In this document: one piece after another, positions 5,979-7,999 of the stretch | How the letters are laid out: each line of letters starts with the position of its first letter | Position numbering within the stretch: the first letter of the stretch is position 1 | Assembly (NCBI GenBank): GCA_913058555.1 | Contig: CAJXRJ010000339.1 | Location: 1-7,999 of the forward strand | DNA length: 7,999 nt | Direction: 5' to 3' | From: an uncultured bacterium | GTDB taxonomy: Bacteria > Planctomycetota > UBA1135 > GCA-002686595 | Program-made: the position numbers and the translations under genes | Notes under the pieces: model-generated | Seen by the model: only the letters and a program-made list of their open reading frames with translations | What the model was told of the DNA's origin: nothing | Databases searched by the model: none

Positions 5979-6926
5979 ATGGTGGAATCCAACCAAGAGC
6001 CGAAATCATCGGCTAGCGCAGCTCCCGCGGCGGAAGCGCCCGCGGGCCCGAGGCGCATCCTGGTCACAGGAGCGGCGGGCATGCTGGGCAGCCAGGTCCT
6101 GATGGCTGCGCCTGAGGACCGCGAGGTTTGCGGCACGGACATGCGCGAGGCCCATGGGGTCGACGTGCACGGCATCGACCTGACGGACGATGACCAGGTG
6201 CGTGGACTCTTCGACTCCGCAGGGCCCTTCCACGGCATCATTCACACCGCGGCCTACACCGCCGTGGACAAGGCCGAGGAAGAGCCGGAATTGGCCCAGG
6301 CCGTGAACGGCGACGCCTGCGGTGTGCTCGCTCGGGCGGCCGCCCGAGCGGGGATCCCCATGGTGCTCGTCTCGACGGATTTCGTGTTCGACGGCGAGCA
6401 GAAGGAACCTTACGTCGAGACCGCCGCCACGAACCCGATGTCGGTCTACGGCCGGACCAAGCTCGACGGCGAACGCCAGGCCCTCGAAGCCCATCCGGAC
6501 GGCGCACGGGTCGTTCGGACCCAGTGGCTCTACGGGCCCCGCGGCGGCCACTTCCCGAACACGATGCAGCGTCTTGCCCGTGAGAGGGACAAGCTGACGG
6601 TCGTGGCGGACCAGATCGGCTCGCCCACCTCGACGTTGGAGCTCGCTCCAGCGCTCTGGGACGTGCTCGAGAAAGGCGAAGCTGGCATCTACCACGCGGC
6701 TTGCGAAGGCGAGTGCTCGTGGTTCGACCTGGCGGTGGCCACGATCGAGGCCAGCGGGATCGAAGGTGTCCGGGTGGACCCTTGCGCCAGCGAAGAATTC
6801 CCGCGCCCGGCGGCGCGGCCCAAATACAGTGTGCTCGACTGCACCAAACTCAGCGAACTCCGTGGGGCCCCATTGGCTCCCTGGAGGGAAGCCCTGCTCA
6901 CCTACCTTGGAGGTGAATCCGAATGA
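5979..6926 (+). CDS. rmlD: dTDP-4-dehydrorhamnose reductase
   Basis: RmlD uses NAD(P)H to reduce dTDP-4-dehydro-L-rhamnose to dTDP-L-rhamnose, the last step of the pathway. The protein is 315 residues. After an unusual tail of about 25 residues rich in Ala, Pro, Ser and Glu comes RRILVTGAAGMLG, with the glycine motif at 30-37. Family signatures follow: AAYTAVDKAE (91-100), STDFVFDG (132-139), catalytic Tyr157/Lys161 (YGRTK), RTQWLYGP (180-187) and VADQIGSPTST (209-219). The start is ATG 5979; GTG 5982 is next to it, and no other start lies before the nucleotide-binding motif, so the N-terminal extension seems real. There is no Shine-Dalgarno. The gene is 55 nt after rmlA, and its last codons contain the ribosome-binding site of rmlB, with its TGA overlapping the rmlB ATG. 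Confidence 0.93.
   Translation: MVESNQEPKSSASAAPAAEAPAGPRRILVTGAAGMLGSQVLMAAPEDREVCGTDMREAHGVDVHGIDLTDDDQVRGLFDSAGPFHGIIHTAAYTAVDKAEEEPELAQAVNGDACGVLARAAARAGIPMVLVSTDFVFDGEQKEPYVETAATNPMSVYGRTKLDGERQALEAHPDGARVVRTQWLYGPRGGHFPNTMQRLARERDKLTVVADQIGSPTSTLELAPALWDVLEKGEAGIYHAACEGECSWFDLAVATIEASGIEGVRVDPCASEEFPRPAARPKYSVLDCTKLSELRGAPLAPWREALLTYLGGESE
6909..6916 (+). promoter_or_regulatory. Strong Shine-Dalgarno site for rmlB (GGAGGTGA)
   Basis: GGAGGTGA lies 6 nt before ATG 6923, inside the last codons of rmlD. It matches the anti-Shine-Dalgarno sequence closely and fixes the rmlB start. It is the only strong site of this kind ahead of any gene in the window. Confidence 0.85.
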
Positions 6927-7948
6927 CCCGAACCATTCTCGTCACCGGCGGCGCCGGATTCATTGGGGCTAACTTCGTCAGGATGCTGACCGAGGATCGG
7001 CCCGAAGATCGGATCATCAACCTCGATGCGCTGACCTACGCTGGCAACCTCGAAAACCTCAAGGGGATCGAGGCCAACCCGAACTACACGTTCGTGCACG
7101 GCGACATCATCAACGCCGATGACGTCGCGAAGGCCTTTGATGCGGCGGGGGAGAGCGGGGTCAGCCATGTCGTTCACTTCGCGGCGGAAAGCCACGTGGA
7201 CCGCTCGATCAAGAGCGGCCTGCCCTTCGTCCAATCCAACGTCATGGGCACCCAGGTCATGCTGGACGAGGCCCGGAAGCGCTCCGTGGACCGATTTGTC
7301 CACGTGTCCACCGACGAGGTCTACGGCTCGCTCGGAAAGACTGGGTTCTTCTATGAGGACACGCCCCTGGCCCCGAACTCGCCCTATTCCGCGAGCAAGG
7401 CGGGCAGCGACATGCTCGTTCGGGCGGCCCACCACACCCACGGGTTCCCGACGCTCATCACGCGCTGCTCGAACAACTACGGGCCCTATCAGTTTCCCGA
7501 GAAGCTGATCCCGCTGATGATTGCCAACGCCCGGGAGGAGAAAAGTCTTCCGGTGTACGGCGATGGCATGCAGATCCGCGACTGGCTCTATGTCCGTGAC
7601 CACTGCGAGGCGATCCTCGCGGTCATGGAAAAGGGCACACCGGGCGACGTGTACAACATCGGGGGCCACAACGAATACCCGAACATCGACATCGTCAAAG
7701 CGATCCTCGGGCACCTGGGCAAGTCGGACTCGCTGATCGAGTACGTCACCGATCGCCCAGGCCACGACCGCCGGTACGCCATCGACGCGGCCAAGATCGA
7801 CAAGGATCTCGGCTGGAAGCCCCGCTACACCTTCGAGCAGGCCCTTCCCATGACCATCCAGTGGTACTTGGACAACGATGAGTGGCTCCAGTCGGTGCGC
7901 TCTGGGGCCTATCGGGACTACTACACCGCCCAATACGGCGGCAAGTAG
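6923..7948 (+). CDS. rmlB: dTDP-glucose 4,6-dehydratase
   Basis: RmlB dehydrates dTDP-glucose to dTDP-4-keto-6-deoxyglucose, the second step towards dTDP-rhamnose, using bound NAD. It is 341 residues, normal for the family. TGGAGFIG is at 8-15 and AAESHVDRS at 87-95. The catalytic triplet Thr130-Asp131-Glu132 in STDEVYGS and Tyr155/Lys159 in YSASK are intact. CSNNYGPYQFPEKLIPLMI (182-200), GDGMQIRDWLYVRDHC (213-228) and DRPGHDRRYAID (277-288) are diagnostic for RmlB. The stop TAG at 7946-7948 comes just 3 nt before the adapter, so the gene is complete but nothing downstream of it is visible. The ATGA overlap with rmlD and a strong Shine-Dalgarno at 6909-6916 show tight co-translation. Product identity does not prove rhamnose: the same intermediate feeds other 6-deoxysugars, but the rmlD neighbour favours rhamnose. 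Confidence 0.97.
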   Translation: MTRTILVTGGAGFIGANFVRMLTEDRPEDRIINLDALTYAGNLENLKGIEANPNYTFVHGDIINADDVAKAFDAAGESGVSHVVHFAAESHVDRSIKSGLPFVQSNVMGTQVMLDEARKRSVDRFVHVSTDEVYGSLGKTGFFYEDTPLAPNSPYSASKAGSDMLVRAAHHTHGFPTLITRCSNNYGPYQFPEKLIPLMIANAREEKSLPVYGDGMQIRDWLYVRDHCEAILAVMEKGTPGDVYNIGGHNEYPNIDIVKAILGHLGKSDSLIEYVTDRPGHDRRYAIDAAKIDKDLGWKPRYTFEQALPMTIQWYLDNDEWLQSVRSGAYRDYYTAQYGGK

Positions 7949-7951
7949 GTC

Positions 7952-7999
7952 CTGTCTCTTATACACATCTCCGAGCCCACGAGACTAGGCATGATCTCG
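7952..7999 (-). other. Synthetic Nextera P7-side adapter (not genomic)
   Basis: Bases 7952-7970 (CTGTCTCTTATACACATCT) are the reverse complement of the Tn5 mosaic end. Bases 7971-7985 (CCGAGCCCACGAGAC) are the Read-2 Nextera adapter. Bases 7986-7993 (TAGGCATG) are an i7 index, matching Nextera index 706. Bases 7994-7999 (ATCTCG) begin the P7 oligo. The genomic insert ends at 7951. A long reverse-strand frame starting here gives MYKRQ and is an artefact. Confidence 0.99.

Noticed and set aside
6902..7966. Reverse-strand frame of 354 codons opposite rmlB
   Set aside because: It starts inside the adapter (MYKRQ) and is antisense to a complete rmlB, so it is an artefact.
1..7999. Tn5 mosaic ends at both sides as evidence of a composite transposon
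   Set aside because: The mosaic ends are followed by Illumina index and P5/P7 sequences, so they come from in vitro tagmentation. There is no transposase gene and no 9-bp target duplication.

Overview
This is a GC-rich bacterial fragment (insert 51-7951) carrying a nucleotide-sugar biosynthesis locus with every gene on the + strand. Synthetic sequencing-library adapters flank it on both sides. Bases 1-50 are the Illumina Nextera P5-side adapter, with an 8-nt index and the Tn5 mosaic end. Bases 7952-7999 are the reverse-complemented mosaic end, the Read-2 adapter, an 8-nt index and the first bases of P7. Neither end is genomic, and any protein that begins or ends in adapter sequence (the peptides MYKRQ, MCIRDR, SLIHI) is partly artefactual.

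Layout. (1) 51-1004: a probable outer-membrane or periplasmic lipoprotein of unknown function, with a lipobox LGGC and faint FecR-like character. Its true start is uncertain because the adapter is so close. (2) 1115-2101: UDP-glucuronate decarboxylase (UDP-xylose synthase). (3) 2106-3962: glmS, glucosamine-6-phosphate synthase. (4) 3986-4978: UDP-glucuronate 4-epimerase. (5) 4979-5191: a 213-nt gap with three candidate stem-loops, the last one strong and close to the next start. (6) 5192-5923: a short-form glucose-1-phosphate thymidylyltransferase (RmlA/SpsI type). (7) 5979-6926: dTDP-4-dehydrorhamnose reductase (rmlD). (8) 6923-7948: dTDP-glucose 4,6-dehydratase (rmlB), overlapping rmlD by 4 nt.

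How the genes fit together. Genes 2 and 4 both use UDP-glucuronate, giving UDP-xylose and UDP-galacturonate. Between them, glmS feeds the amino-sugar pool (towards UDP-GlcNAc). Genes 6-8 supply the first, second and last steps of dTDP-L-rhamnose synthesis; the 3,5-epimerase RmlC is not in the window. The locus therefore makes precursors for a surface or secreted polysaccharide that could contain xylose, galacturonic acid, N-acetylglucosamine and rhamnose. No glycosyltransferase, flippase, polymerase, or UDP-glucose dehydrogenase (which would make the UDP-glucuronate) is visible.

Organism. High GC, strong preference for G/C in third codon positions, a lipoprotein signal and mostly absent Shine-Dalgarno sequences suggest an uncultured Gram-negative bacterium, probably from a metagenome or low-input library. 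Planctomycetota or a similar high-GC phylum would fit, but the sequence alone does not settle it. I see no mobile elements, RNA genes, CRISPR, defence genes or convincing new system. The most consequential observation is that both ends are adapter. The most interesting biological ones are the unusual glmS placement, the missing rmlC and the hairpin ahead of rmlA.
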